DNA of 35,205 nt from an uncultured Micrococcales bacterium (GCA_903880095.1 CAIRNX010000035.1:1-35205), one strand, 5' to 3'; counted from the stretch's first letter, positions 16,371-25,335 are shown. Translations and numbers: made by a program. Notes: generated by a model not told the origin, from the letters alone.

Positions 16371-18053
16371 ATGGCGGAATTCATCTATCAGATGATCAAG
16401 GCGCGTAAAGCGCACGGCGACAAGGTCATTCTTGACGACGTAACACTGGCTTTTTACCCAGGCGCAAAGATTGGTGTCGTTGGCCCAAACGGTGCCGGTA
16501 AGTCGTCTGTCCTAAAGATCATGGCCGGGCTCGATATTCCATCAAACGGTGAGGCTCGCCTCAACCCAGGCGCAACCGTCGGAATCCTTCTGCAGGAGCC
16601 GCCTCTTGACGAAACCAAGACTGTTCTCGGAAACGTCGAAGAAGCCGTTGCTCACATCAAGGTGAAGCTTGACCGTTTCAATGAGATTTCTATGGAGATG
16701 GCCAACCCAGATGCCGACTTCGACACGCTGTTGGCCGAAATGGGTCAGCTTCAAGAAGAGATCGACCACCTCGACGCGTGGGATCTCGACTCGCAGCTTG
16801 AGCAGGCTATGGATGCACTTCGTTGCCCGCCTGGCGACACCGATGTTACCCACCTCTCAGGCGGTGAGCGCCGCCGCGTTGCTCTTTGCAAGCTTCTTCT
16901 TGAGAAGCCAGACCTTTTGCTTCTTGACGAGCCAACAAACCACCTCGACGCCGAGTCTGTGCTCTGGCTTGAGCAGCACCTCGCCAAGTACCCCGGCGCA
17001 GTTCTAGCCGTAACCCACGACCGTTACTTCTTGGACAACGTGGCCGAGTGGATTCTTGAACTCGACCGCGGTCGCGCCTACCCATATGAGGGCAACTACT
17101 CGACCTACCTCGAGAAGAAGCGCGAGCGCTTAGAGGTTCAAGGCAAGAAGGACGCCAAGCTAGCCAAGCGTCTCAGCGACGAACTTGACTGGGTTCGATC
17201 AAGCCCTAAGGCGCGACAGACCAAGTCGAAGGCTCGTTTGGCGAAGTACGAAGAGATGGCAGCCGAGGCTGACAGAACCAGAAAGTTGGACTTCGAAGAG
17301 ATCCAGATTCCGCCAGGCCCGCGCCTCGGAAACATCGTTCTCGAAGCCAAGGGCCTTCAAAAGGGCTTCGATGGTCGTTCGCTAATCAACGGACTGACCT
17401 TCAGCTTGCCTCGCAACGGCATCGTCGGAGTTATCGGCCCTAACGGTGTCGGAAAATCGACACTGTTCAAGACGATTGTTGGAATGGAGCCCCTAGATGG
17501 CGGCGAACTCAAGATCGGTGAGACCGTAAAGATTTCATATGTAGACCAGAGCCGTGGCGGTATCGACCCAGAGAAGTCTCTGTGGGAGGTCGTCTCGGGT
17601 GGTCTTGACTACATTCAGGTGGGTCAGGTCGAGATGCCTTCGCGCGCCTATGTGGCTGCATTCGGTTTCAAGGGCCCCGACCAGCAGAAACCTGCCGGCG
17701 TGCTTTCTGGTGGTGAACGAAACCGCCTGAACCTAGCGCTCACGCTCAAAGAGGGTGGCAACCTGTTGCTCCTCGATGAACCGACAAACGACTTGGACGT
17801 TGAGACGCTTTCGAGTCTCGAAAACGCACTTCTTGAGTTTCCTGGTTGCGCGGTAGTGATCACTCACGATCGCTGGTTCCTCGACCGTGTCGCCTCACAC
17901 ATCCTCGCCTACGAGGGTAGCGACGACAACCCAGACCAGTGGTACTGGTTCGAAGGAAACTTCGAAGCTTACGAAGAGAACAAGATTGAGCGCTTAGGCG
18001 CCGAAGCCGCTAAGCCTCACCGCAGCACTTACCGCCGACTAACTCGCGACTAG
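16371..18053 (+). CDS. ettA: energy-dependent translational throttle protein EttA (ABC-F)
   Basis: This 560-residue ABC-F ATPase acts on the ribosome, where EttA gates the first elongation step according to ATP/ADP state. It has two nucleotide-binding domains and no membrane segment. Domain one has Walker A GPNGAGKSS at 38-46, signature LSGGE at 162-166 and Walker B LLLLDEP at 182-188; domain two repeats these as GPNGVGKST, LSGGERNRLNLAL and LLLLDEPTNDLD. Between them is the basic linker rich in Lys and Arg at about 245-310, and an arm segment typical of EttA lies at about 95-140. The ATG is preceded by GGCGGAGG. The stop overlaps tesB within CTAG. Confidence 0.95.
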   Translation: MAEFIYQMIKARKAHGDKVILDDVTLAFYPGAKIGVVGPNGAGKSSVLKIMAGLDIPSNGEARLNPGATVGILLQEPPLDETKTVLGNVEEAVAHIKVKLDRFNEISMEMANPDADFDTLLAEMGQLQEEIDHLDAWDLDSQLEQAMDALRCPPGDTDVTHLSGGERRRVALCKLLLEKPDLLLLDEPTNHLDAESVLWLEQHLAKYPGAVLAVTHDRYFLDNVAEWILELDRGRAYPYEGNYSTYLEKKRERLEVQGKKDAKLAKRLSDELDWVRSSPKARQTKSKARLAKYEEMAAEADRTRKLDFEEIQIPPGPRLGNIVLEAKGLQKGFDGRSLINGLTFSLPRNGIVGVIGPNGVGKSTLFKTIVGMEPLDGGELKIGETVKISYVDQSRGGIDPEKSLWEVVSGGLDYIQVGQVEMPSRAYVAAFGFKGPDQQKPAGVLSGGERNRLNLALTLKEGGNLLLLDEPTNDLDVETLSSLENALLEFPGCAVVITHDRWFLDRVASHILAYEGSDDNPDQWYWFEGNFEAYEENKIERLGAEAAKPHRSTYRRLTRD

Positions 18054-18931
18054 TCGAGTTCTGGCACTCGAACCATGCCCTCCTGGGCAACGGTTGCCAG
18101 AAGTTGGCCATCTCGAGTGAAGATGCGACCAAGTGAGAGTCCTCGACCGCCCTGCGCGCTCGGGGACTCTTGCACATAAAGGAGCCACTGATCTGCTCGA
18201 CCATCTCGGTGAAACCACATTGCGTGGTCGAGGCTTGCGCTCTTTAGGCCGGGGTGCGACCAAGCAATGCCGTGCCGGCGATAGATCGACTCGAGAATCG
18301 TGTAGTCGCTGGCGTAGGCGAGTGCAGCACGGTGAATCACCGGGTCGTCTGGCAAGTCGCCGAGTGCCTTAATCCAAACCGCCTGGTGAGCAACGGGTTC
18401 ACCCTTGACTGAGAAGTAAATCGGCGAACCAACGTGCCTCATGTCGAATGGTCGAGCGTTTGCCCAGTACTGAGCGACCGGGTGCGGGTTACTGCCCATT
18501 AGGTCGGCGGCCGAGGGGAGTGTCTCAGGGTCTGGAATGTCGCTCGGGAGCTCGTCCTGGTGATCTAGCCCTGGGTCTACGTCTTGAAACGAGGCGATCA
18601 TCGAGAAAATCGGTTCGTTGTCTTGAAAACCTTGGACGCGCCTGGTTGAGAACGAGCGCCCGTCACGCAAAACGTCGACCGAATAACTAACCGGCTGGTT
18701 GATGTCACCTGCACGAAGAAAGTAACCGTGCAGGGAATGAATGACTCGGCCCTCGGTGACGGTTCGCGACGCAGCCACGATTGATTGCGCAAGCACCTGG
18801 CCACCGTAGACGCGACCGTGCGGCATCCACTGGGATTTGCCGACAAATTCGTTGCCTCCACCGCTCAAATTGAGTGTCTCGAGCATTTCGGCAAGTGGAT
18901 CGTGCGGAATAGGAACCTCGTTGGTCATCAC
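18050..18931 (-). CDS. tesB: acyl-CoA thioesterase II
   Basis: This 293-residue enzyme hydrolyses acyl-CoA to free fatty acid and CoA. It has the double hot-dog arrangement of TesB. N-terminal landmarks are GRVYGGQVLAQSIVAA near residues 38-53 and SLHGYFLRAGD near 67-77; the second half carries the DHAMWFHRDGRADQWLLY tract with the active-site Asp, then the Gln-bearing QGGRGLSLGRIFTRDG. The start is GTG (18929-18931) immediately followed by an in-frame ATG. TAAACT ends six bases upstream of the GTG and no Shine-Dalgarno site is visible, suggesting a leaderless mRNA. A divergent hypothetical gene begins 20 bases away. Confidence 0.93.
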   Translation of the reverse strand: MMTNEVPIPHDPLAEMLETLNLSGGGNEFVGKSQWMPHGRVYGGQVLAQSIVAASRTVTEGRVIHSLHGYFLRAGDINQPVSYSVDVLRDGRSFSTRRVQGFQDNEPIFSMIASFQDVDPGLDHQDELPSDIPDPETLPSAADLMGSNPHPVAQYWANARPFDMRHVGSPIYFSVKGEPVAHQAVWIKALGDLPDDPVIHRAALAYASDYTILESIYRRHGIAWSHPGLKSASLDHAMWFHRDGRADQWLLYVQESPSAQGGRGLSLGRIFTRDGQLLATVAQEGMVRVPELD

Positions 18932-18937
18932 ACAGGT

Positions 18938-18943
18938 AGTTTA
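18938..18943 (-). promoter_or_regulatory. leaderless-type -10 element for tesB
   Basis: TAAACT on the minus strand ends six bases before the tesB GTG. The same 20-bp gap contains TTAGAT (18941-18946) on the plus strand, five bases before the divergent ATG at 18952, so the gap may hold two opposed short promoters. Confidence 0.45.
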
Positions 18944-18951
18944 GATAACAG

Positions 18952-19620
18952 ATGAAAAACGCGTTCAAACTTCAAGACCGACAAAGCGTCGAAGACCTCG
19001 AGGCCTACCTGCTGCGAGCAAAGCGACTCGACACAACCGGGTTGGTTCGATTCAGGGCATTTGGTGATGTCTTAGCCGCTTATGTTGCGCCGATCTTCGC
19101 CGGTTCGCTAATGGATAACGGGCCAACAGTTCTCGGTTTGCGAACCACCGAACTCGCTGAACCTTCTGAGCTTGACGCCGTCGTGCCGATCGCAAACGTG
19201 CTTGACCGTATTGCCAAACTTTTGGCCGATAACCCGCGCAAGTTCGTGCTTGAACTGCCAGATACGCTCAAGACACCGTGGGCGGGAATTTCACCGCCAC
19301 GCACGGGCTGGGAGCCGCTGATTGAGATTCCGGAGGCCGAGTTGACCCAACTGGCCAAGGATGGCATCGCAGAGGTCGCAGACACGCTCCCAGAGGCCGT
19401 TGGTGGCCCAATCGCGGCCAGAATCCGCGGTGAGATTTGGGGCCGTCAGATGAAGTTTGGTTCGAGAATTCCGACTGGTGCCGCCTTCGTCGCCGCCGGC
19501 CTCGGTTTTCTCACCGAAAACGAGATGGTGCAGGTTTACCAGGCTCAGGGTTGGGTTCGTCTGAGTAGCGAACACGGGCACGTGCTTGCCAAGGCTGCTA
19601 GCGGCCCGGTGCTTGACTAA
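18952..19620 (+). CDS. conserved-looking hypothetical protein, 222 residues
   Basis: I do not recognise this protein. It is soluble, with no signal peptide or membrane segment. It has a helical start (QSVEDLEAYLLRAKRLD), an AAYVAPIFAGSLMDNGPTVLGLRT segment near 41-65, a central Pro/Trp-rich stretch (TPWAGISPPRTGW near 108-120) and a C-terminal half ending in GWVRLSSEHGHVLAK. Codon use is like its neighbours and the frame is open throughout, so I regard it as a real gene. It is wedged between tesB (20 bases away, divergent) and glbO (four-base overlap, convergent). The start ATG lacks a Shine-Dalgarno site and is possibly leaderless. No function is proposed. Confidence 0.75.
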   Translation: MKNAFKLQDRQSVEDLEAYLLRAKRLDTTGLVRFRAFGDVLAAYVAPIFAGSLMDNGPTVLGLRTTELAEPSELDAVVPIANVLDRIAKLLADNPRKFVLELPDTLKTPWAGISPPRTGWEPLIEIPEAELTQLAKDGIAEVADTLPEAVGGPIAARIRGEIWGRQMKFGSRIPTGAAFVAAGLGFLTENEMVQVYQAQGWVRLSSEHGHVLAKAASGPVLD

Positions 19621-19991
19621 TCTTCAAAAGTGTTGAGCATCGCGTAAGCGGCGCGCTCAAAGTAGCTCCAAAGTTCTTCATCGTAACTTTGCGGTAGTTC
19701 TAACTCATTGACTGCCGCTCGCATGTGTGAGAGCCACCTGTCTCGGGCCTCAGGGTTGATCTTGTATGGCGCGTGGCGCATCCGGAGGCGCGGGTGACCG
19801 CGTTGCTCTTGGTATGTGCTTGGCCCGCCCCAATATTGTTCGAGAAACATGCGAAGGCGTTCTTCGGCTGGGCCAAGGTCTTCTTCTGGGTACATCGGTT
19901 TCAATAACTCGTCTGCCGCAACGCCTTGGTAAAAACGGTGTGCCAGTTTCTTGAATGTCTCAGTACCGCCCACGGCCTCGAAGAATTCCAT
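19617..19991 (-). CDS. glbO: group II truncated haemoglobin (GlbO)
   Basis: This 124-residue haem protein has the 2-on-2 globin fold of group II truncated haemoglobins. Tyr21 (B10), Tyr34 (CD1), proximal His73 (F8, in RMRHAPY) and Trp86 (G8, in DRWLSHM) match the haem pocket of mycobacterial GlbO, and FLEQYWGGPSTYQEQRGHPRLRMRH is nearly identical to the family core when read in short pieces. It binds oxygen tightly; roles in oxygen or peroxide chemistry are proposed for the family. The ATG directly abuts the stop of the MscS gene (TAAATG), so pepN, mscS and glbO form one minus-strand operon. Confidence 0.95.
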   Translation of the reverse strand: MEFFEAVGGTETFKKLAHRFYQGVAADELLKPMYPEEDLGPAEERLRMFLEQYWGGPSTYQEQRGHPRLRMRHAPYKINPEARDRWLSHMRAAVNELELPQSYDEELWSYFERAAYAMLNTFED

Positions 19992-20831
19992 TTACTTGAC
20001 GAAGATCTGGGTTGCCTCTGAGGCCAACTGAAGTTTTGCCTTGTCTACGCCGTGCTTGATCGCGTTGCGAAGTTCGCGCGCGATGGCATCGGGTGACTTA
20101 GGGGTTACCTGTTGAACCAGGCGCAAGACGAACTGGTCGCCGGTCACGTTTTGGATTCCCCAAACCTCTGGATCTCCGATTAGTTCGTCAGCGTGTGATT
20201 TCTTGATTGTCGCGGCAGCCTTTTCAACAACCTCGGTTGCCTTTGCCACGCTCACTCCATAGTCGAATGCGATGTCAAGAACCACACGAGACCAGCCCTG
20301 CGACTTATTGCCTACTCGAACGATTTCGCCGTTGCGAACATACCAAAGCGTGCCCTCTACATCGCGAACCTGCGTGACGCGAAGGCCAACCTCTTCGATG
20401 ATTCCGTTGGCCTCACCGAGGTCAACCGAGTCGCCAACACCGAACTGATCTTCGAACAGTATGAAAAGACCTGAGATTAGGTCTCGAACAAGGCTCTGCG
20501 CACCAAAACCGACGGCGGCACCGAGGATTCCCGCACCGGCGATAATCGCACCAACGGCAATGCCAAGTTCGCTGAGTATCGCACTGATCACCGCAACCGT
20601 GATCGACCAAGTTATTAGGTTGCCGAGCACAGAACCAATTGTGTTAGTTCTCGCAACAACCCGAGCCTTGGCTAGCGGGGACGATTCTGAACTAACCCCG
20701 TCGACGACTCGCTTCACAATGCGCTTTACCGAGGCGAGAAGTATCGCGCGCGCGATGACGCCGCCCACCAAGATGAGAACAATAACGATTGGTGTGTGCC
20801 CGTCGGTCCAAAACTTGGTGAGCATCTCCAT
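19992..20831 (-). CDS. MscS-family mechanosensitive ion channel
   Basis: This 279-residue membrane protein has three hydrophobic segments (about residues 15-35, 63-85 and 88-115) followed by the MscS beta domain. The third helix and gate region show GAGILGAAVGFGAQSLVRD, and the signature FILFEDQFGVGD follows. The C-terminal cytoplasmic domain extends to about 279, close to the E. coli MscS length of 286. Such channels release solutes on hypo-osmotic shock. The start ATG overlaps the pepN stop as TAATG and the stop abuts glbO. Expression therefore depends on the pepN promoter unless an internal one exists. Confidence 0.93.
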   Translation of the reverse strand: MEMLTKFWTDGHTPIVIVLILVGGVIARAILLASVKRIVKRVVDGVSSESSPLAKARVVARTNTIGSVLGNLITWSITVAVISAILSELGIAVGAIIAGAGILGAAVGFGAQSLVRDLISGLFILFEDQFGVGDSVDLGEANGIIEEVGLRVTQVRDVEGTLWYVRNGEIVRVGNKSQGWSRVVLDIAFDYGVSVAKATEVVEKAAATIKKSHADELIGDPEVWGIQNVTGDQFVLRLVQQVTPKSPDAIARELRNAIKHGVDKAKLQLASEATQIFVK

Positions 20832-23377
20832 TAGTTGTCAGCTTTCTGTGCCTTCAAGGCGCGATCAACGGCGTCGAGGTTTTCTAGAATGATGCGCTTC
20901 AGCGCCGGAATAGCTTCAACCTCTGACTTGCTGGCAAAAGCGCGTGTGCGCTCGGCAAGATTTTCGTCGGCCAGGTAGATCGGGTAGGCGCCGCGCAGGA
21001 TGTATTCGGCGATCTTGAAGGTTCTCGAGTTCCAAACCCCGAGCGCCGCCTCAAAGTACCAATCAACCAAAGGCTCGAGCAGTGTGGTGTCATGCGCGCG
21101 AACCAGCCCGAGGCTACCGAAGTTGATGTCGGTGTTTGAGAGTTCGTTGTTGTTTAGAACCTCGTTCCAGCCAGCCTTCTTGCCTTCAGCGGTCGGAATC
21201 GAAGTGCGGGCCATTATGGCCTGCTTCGCGCCGTTGGCTGTGTTGTCGTTCGCGAGTTCTGCCTCAATCTCGGCGAGACCCATGCGTCCAGCCATCACCA
21301 AACCGTTAATTAGGTCCCATCGCATGTCTTGGTCAAGTTCAAGGCCGTCAAAAACAACTGAGCCGTTGAATAGGCCGGCCAAGATGTCACCAGACTCTTC
21401 GGTTTCTGCGAAGTAGGTAGCGAAACGCGTGAATAGCAGCTGGTTGTCAGAGCCAGGTTTGGCGTTCTTAGCCATTTCGAGAAGTCTCGCCGCAACATCG
21501 CCAATTGCCTTGTGGCGATTAGCGGCAGACGTGTAGAGCTTGGTGGTGGTCATTAGCTGGCGAAGAAGAGTCAAAAGCATGGTGCCCTGAGTTTCAGCTG
21601 CAACGTTGTTTAGCACCAGGTTGATGAAGTCGGTCGCCGATGCTTCGCCGTCGCGAGTCGCGTCCCACGCCGAACCCCAAACCTGTGCGCGGGCGAGCGG
21701 GTCGGCTAATTTACCTAGGTTTTCGAGCGCGAACTTCCAAGACTCTGCATCAAGACGAACCTTTGCGTAGGTTAGGTCGTCATCATTGAGCAGAATTAGC
21801 GCCGGACGCTCCAGGCCAACCAATTCGGTGACCTCGGTGCGTGCGCCATCTACGTCAATTTCGACCTGGTGGGTGCGTACTAGTTCGTCGTCGACCATGT
21901 TGTAGAAGCCGATCGCCATTCGGTGAGGGCGAATCGTCGGGTAGTCCTTGTGTGCGCTCTGGTCGATAGCAAACTTGGTGATCTTGCCATCAACTGATTC
22001 GACATCGGCGCGCAGGGTGTTTACGCCCGCGGTTTCGAGCCACTTTGCGCTCCAGTCGGTTAGGTTGCGCCCGCTGGTCGCCTCAAGTTCTACCAAAAGG
22101 TCGTTCAAGACGGCGTTCTTGAAGGCGTGCTTCTTGAAGTAGGCCGAAACACCCTTCTCGAATGCCTCGCGACCGACTGTTGCGCCCAGTTGCTTGAGCA
22201 CAGACGCACCCTTTGCGTAGGTGATGCCGTCAAAGTTGACCTGAACGTCTTCGAGGTCGCGGATCTCGGCCACAATCGGGTGCGTCGAAGGCAACTGATC
22301 CTGGGTGTAAGCCCAAGCCTTCTCGCTGAACGCGAAGGTTGTCCAAGCGTCCGTCCACTCGGTAGCCTCGGCAACGGCTAGATGCGAGGTGTATTCGGCG
22401 AACGACTCGTTCAACCAAAGGTCGTTCCACCAGCGCATGGTGACGAGGTCACCAAACCACATGTGGGCAAGCTCATGCAGAATCGTCACGACTCGACGCT
22501 CCTTTAGGGCTTCTGCGACAGCTCCGCGGAACACGTATGTCTCGGTGAAGGTCACCGCTCCGGCGTTTTCCATCGCGCCGGCGTTGAAGTCTGGCACATA
22601 CAGCTGGTCGTACTTGGCGAACGGGTATGGGTAGTCGAAAGTCTTTTCGAAGAACTCGAAACCTTCGCGGGTCTTTTCAAACATGTAGTCGGCCTCGAGG
22701 TATTGCTCGAGTGACGCACGGCAGTAGACGCCTAGTGGAATCTCGCGCCCGTCAGCGCTGGTAAGCGAGCTGTGGCGCGAAATGTATGGGCCTGCTACCA
22801 GCGCCGTGATGTATGAAGACACGCGCGGGGTTGGCTCAAAGTTCCAAACAGCCATGTTGCCTTCGATCTCGGTTGGAGTCGGGGTTGGCTGGTTCGAAAC
22901 CACCTGCCAGTGCTTTGGCGCGGTGATGTTGAAGCTGAAGCGAGCCTTTAGGTCTGGCTGCTCAAAAACGGCAAACATGCGGCGGCTGTCTGGCACTTCA
23001 AACTGGGTGTAAAGGTAAACCTCGTTATCAACAGGGTCGACAAAGCGGTGCAGACCTTCACCTGTGTTCATGTAAATCGCGTCTGCGTCAACGTAAAGCT
23101 CATTGTGTTCTTTTAGGTTGGGGAGCTTGATTCGCAAACCATCGCTGTGAGTCGCTGGGTCAAGTGATGCACCGTTCAGTGTGATTGCGTGAACCTTGTG
23201 GGTGATCGCGTCGATAAAAGTTTCGGCACCAGGCTTGTTGCAGTTGAAAACCACGCGTGTGTTCGACGCGAAAGTCTTTTCGTTGGTAGTCAGGTCAAGT
23301 GTCACCTCGTAGGACTCAACGCTTAGCAACTCTGCGCGCTCTGCGGCTTCAATACGGGTTAGGTTTTCGCCTGGCAT
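20831..23377 (-). CDS. pepN: aminopeptidase N (M1 zinc metallopeptidase)
   Basis: This 848-residue cytoplasmic enzyme removes N-terminal residues from peptides. The substrate-recognition motif GAMEN is at 267-271 and the zinc site HELAH at 301-305 with the third ligand Glu324 in WLNESFAEY. An ERAP1-like helical C-terminal domain occupies about 530-848. The ATG at 23375-23377 is chosen because AGGAG lies five bases upstream; the frame is open for a further 45 codons, but that upstream part (with no family resemblance) overlaps the divergent gene at 23464. It leads an operon with the MscS gene and glbO and works downstream of proteases such as ClpP in peptide recycling. Confidence 0.95.
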   Translation of the reverse strand: MPGENLTRIEAAERAELLSVESYEVTLDLTTNEKTFASNTRVVFNCNKPGAETFIDAITHKVHAITLNGASLDPATHSDGLRIKLPNLKEHNELYVDADAIYMNTGEGLHRFVDPVDNEVYLYTQFEVPDSRRMFAVFEQPDLKARFSFNITAPKHWQVVSNQPTPTPTEIEGNMAVWNFEPTPRVSSYITALVAGPYISRHSSLTSADGREIPLGVYCRASLEQYLEADYMFEKTREGFEFFEKTFDYPYPFAKYDQLYVPDFNAGAMENAGAVTFTETYVFRGAVAEALKERRVVTILHELAHMWFGDLVTMRWWNDLWLNESFAEYTSHLAVAEATEWTDAWTTFAFSEKAWAYTQDQLPSTHPIVAEIRDLEDVQVNFDGITYAKGASVLKQLGATVGREAFEKGVSAYFKKHAFKNAVLNDLLVELEATSGRNLTDWSAKWLETAGVNTLRADVESVDGKITKFAIDQSAHKDYPTIRPHRMAIGFYNMVDDELVRTHQVEIDVDGARTEVTELVGLERPALILLNDDDLTYAKVRLDAESWKFALENLGKLADPLARAQVWGSAWDATRDGEASATDFINLVLNNVAAETQGTMLLTLLRQLMTTTKLYTSAANRHKAIGDVAARLLEMAKNAKPGSDNQLLFTRFATYFAETEESGDILAGLFNGSVVFDGLELDQDMRWDLINGLVMAGRMGLAEIEAELANDNTANGAKQAIMARTSIPTAEGKKAGWNEVLNNNELSNTDINFGSLGLVRAHDTTLLEPLVDWYFEAALGVWNSRTFKIAEYILRGAYPIYLADENLAERTRAFASKSEVEAIPALKRIILENLDAVDRALKAQKADN

Positions 23378-23463
23378 GTGACTCCTATGTCGGTGGTTTT
23401 TCGATTGTGCAAAATCTTCAACTAGCCTAATAGGCAAGACACGAAGCATTTGAAGGAGCCATA

Positions 23464-23922
23464 ATGCGGTTGCGCCAGAGCCCGATGATTGAAGCTTGCT
23501 CGTTGATGGCAACGAGTTTTCTGTTTTTCATGGCAGGTATTTGGCTCATCGAGGGTGATGTAAACAAGATGCTAGCCAAGGGCCCGACGATCTCTGCAAT
23601 GCTTCTGTTTCCCGCTTTCGTATTGTGGCTAATCTTCGGCAGAGTCGCGAGAGATGCCAAAATTTCGACAAGACTTTTAACTTCTGTGGGAGTTGCTCTC
23701 GCGGTGGCTGCTTTCGGGGCGTTGCTCTTGCAAACCTCCTTAGCGAGCGACAACAAGGCTCAAGGGGTTCTGGTTATAGCGCAGATAGTCATCGCTTTCA
23801 CGATTTCATGCCTTTTAGGTTCGGCTATCACCTTCGGTTTACTAGTTCGTGAGAGCAAGGTGCCAGATGCAACCCTCATCACTAAGCCAATAGTTCAAGC
23901 CAGAAAAAAGAAACGAAAGTAA
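23464..23922 (+). CDS. small four-helix membrane protein of unknown function
   Basis: This 152-residue protein is not one I recognise. It has four hydrophobic segments at about 10-30, 42-58, 74-93 and 100-125, with a short periplasmic or cytoplasmic loop rich in charged residues between them, and ends in a strongly basic tail (RKKKRK). The start ATG is well supported by GAAGGAG about seven bases upstream. It precedes rpiB by two bases and is probably cotranscribed with rpiB and the Fpg/Nei gene. The gap to pepN contains the short palindrome GCCTAATAGGC (23427-23437), which offers -10-like hexamers on both strands. Function cannot be assigned. Confidence 0.8.
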   Translation: MRLRQSPMIEACSLMATSFLFFMAGIWLIEGDVNKMLAKGPTISAMLLFPAFVLWLIFGRVARDAKISTRLLTSVGVALAVAAFGALLLQTSLASDNKAQGVLVIAQIVIAFTISCLLGSAITFGLLVRESKVPDATLITKPIVQARKKKRK

Positions 23923-23924
23923 CC

Positions 23925-24395
23925 ATGCGCATTCACATCGCCACCGACCACGCAGGCTTAGACCTTAGTCACTTCTTAATAGAGGAGCTGACCAACGATG
24001 GTCACAGTGTTTTCGATCATGGGCCGAGCGAATACGACCCGTTGGATGACTACCCAGCTTTTTGCATCAATGCGGCGCTAGCCGTGATCAGAGACCAAGT
24101 GGCAGAAGTCGAAGCCTTGGGAATAGTGCTCGGTGGTTCGGGTAACGGTGAGCAGATTGCCGCCAATAAGGTGCGCGGTATCCGTGCCGCTCTCGCCTGG
24201 AACTTGGACACGGCGAGACTTGCACGCCAGCACAACAACGCGAACGTGATCGCCGTCGGTGCTCGCCAGCACAGTCGAGAAGAGGTGCTTGAGCTGATTC
24301 GTGCGTTCATTTCCGAACCATTCAGCGAAGACGAACGCCACATTCGTCGAATCGGCAAAATTCAGGCATACGAACAGACGGGTGAAATCCTCTAA
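23925..24395 (+). CDS. rpiB: ribose-5-phosphate isomerase B
   Basis: This 156-residue enzyme interconverts ribose-5-phosphate and ribulose-5-phosphate in the pentose phosphate pathway. The start MRIHIATDHAGLDL, the GSGNGEQIAANKVRGIRAAL segment near 73-92 and the HNNANVIAVGAR strand near 105-116 are characteristic. The loop has GGSGNGEQ rather than the Cys-containing loop of E. coli RpiB, as in the actinobacterial type, where a Glu acts as the base. The ATG lies two bases after the previous stop and its own stop directly abuts the start of the Fpg/Nei gene, indicating a tight operon. Confidence 0.95.
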   Translation: MRIHIATDHAGLDLSHFLIEELTNDGHSVFDHGPSEYDPLDDYPAFCINAALAVIRDQVAEVEALGIVLGGSGNGEQIAANKVRGIRAALAWNLDTARLARQHNNANVIAVGARQHSREEVLELIRAFISEPFSEDERHIRRIGKIQAYEQTGEIL

Positions 24396-25184
24396 ATGCC
24401 CGAAGGGCACACCGTTCATCGAATCGCCAACGAGTTCAATGAACTCTTTGGTGGCAAGGTGCTGCGAGTTGATTCACCTCAGGGTAGATTCACCGACGCT
24501 CGAATGCTTGATGGGCAGAGGCTCAAAGTTGCCAGTGCAGTCGGCAAGCAAATGTTTTTGCATTTTCAAGACGACCTGATAATTCGGATCCACCTTGGCA
24601 TCTACGGCAAATGGCAATTTCATAAGGGGTTGGCTCCCGAAGTTGTCGGTCAGGTTCGTGTCAGATTCGCTGTTGATGGCGTCACAGCAGAACTACGCGG
24701 GCCAACCGTTTGCGAAGTGATCGACTCAAAAGCGCTTGCCGAGGTCTATGACAGGCTTGGCCCCGACCCGCTAAACCCAGACCCGAATGGTCGGGAGTTC
24801 GAGCGCTTTGCCTCCAAAGTCAAGAAATCATCAACGCCTATCGGTTTGCTCCTGATGAACCAAGAAGTGATCAGCGGAATCGGAAACGTTTATCGTGCCG
24901 AAATTCTCTACCGTGCGAAAATCAACCCGCACACCAAGGGCTCCGATCTCAAAACTAGGCAGATTAGTGAACTTTGGGCCGACTCGGTCAAACTTCTCTC
25001 GATTGGCGTGCTGCACGGGGTAATGATCACGCGTGACGAGTTTTTTGACGAGGACCCCGGCAAGTTAGAGCGCAACTGGGTTTATAAACGCGAGGGGCAA
25101 ACCTGCCGCAAATGCAGAAAGAAGATTGTTTTAGAAATGGCTGCCGGCAGGAAACTTTATTTTTGCCCCGGTTGCCAGAGGTAA
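24396..25184 (+). CDS. nei: Fpg/Nei family DNA glycosylase (Nei-like)
   Basis: This 262-residue base-excision repair enzyme cuts oxidised bases from DNA. The N-terminus MPEGHTVHR supplies the catalytic Pro2 and Glu3; the helix-two-turn-helix is seen in ISGIGNVYRAEILYRAKINPH in short pieces around 166-186, and a zinc finger closes the protein with Cys237, Cys240, Cys257 and Cys260. MPEGHT is usual for actinobacterial Nei (endonuclease VIII) rather than MutM, so Nei-type pyrimidine specificity is more likely, although substrate cannot be proven. The ATG follows the rpiB stop without a gap. The gene ends next to the convergent tRNA-Gly. Confidence 0.9.
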   Translation: MPEGHTVHRIANEFNELFGGKVLRVDSPQGRFTDARMLDGQRLKVASAVGKQMFLHFQDDLIIRIHLGIYGKWQFHKGLAPEVVGQVRVRFAVDGVTAELRGPTVCEVIDSKALAEVYDRLGPDPLNPDPNGREFERFASKVKKSSTPIGLLLMNQEVISGIGNVYRAEILYRAKINPHTKGSDLKTRQISELWADSVKLLSIGVLHGVMITRDEFFDEDPGKLERNWVYKREGQTCRKCRKKIVLEMAAGRKLYFCPGCQR

Positions 25185-25185
25185 T

Positions 25186-25259
25186 TGGAGCGGATGACGG
25201 GAATCGAACCCGCACCATCAGTTTGGAAGACTGAGGCTCTACCATTGAGCTACATCCGC
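25186..25259 (-). tRNA. tRNA-Gly (anticodon UCC)
   Basis: The minus strand folds as a standard cloverleaf: acceptor GCGGATG/CATCCGC, a D arm GCTC/GAGC, anticodon stem TCAGT/ACTGA with loop CTTCCAA (anticodon at 25225-25227), and a T arm CGGGT-TCGATTC-CCGT-type. The CCA end is encoded (25186-25188). The gene is convergent with the Fpg/Nei gene and ends one base from it. Confidence 0.96.
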
Positions 25260-25283
25260 ATTTGGTAACAAGACCATTCTATG

Positions 25284-25314
25284 GGTTAGACTAACCGAGG
25301 TTGTTTTCGTTCAA
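25284..25314. promoter_or_regulatory. divergent tRNA promoter region with palindrome GGTTAGACTAACC
   Basis: The perfect 6-1-6 palindrome (25284-25296) offers TAGTCT on the minus strand (25292-25287) and TAGACT on the plus strand (25287-25292). For tRNA-Gly, TTGAAC (25314-25309) precedes TAGTCT by 16 bases, a good promoter layout. For tRNA-Pro, no other TANNNT hexamer lies between here and the gene. Confidence 0.45.
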
Positions 25315-25335
25315 GAACTTTTTGAGTGATTTCAC

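Noticed and set aside
23378-23512. N-terminal extension of PepN by 45 residues
   Set aside because: The ATG at 23377 has an AGGAG site at the right distance, the extra residues do not resemble PepN, and the extension would overlap the divergent gene at 23464.
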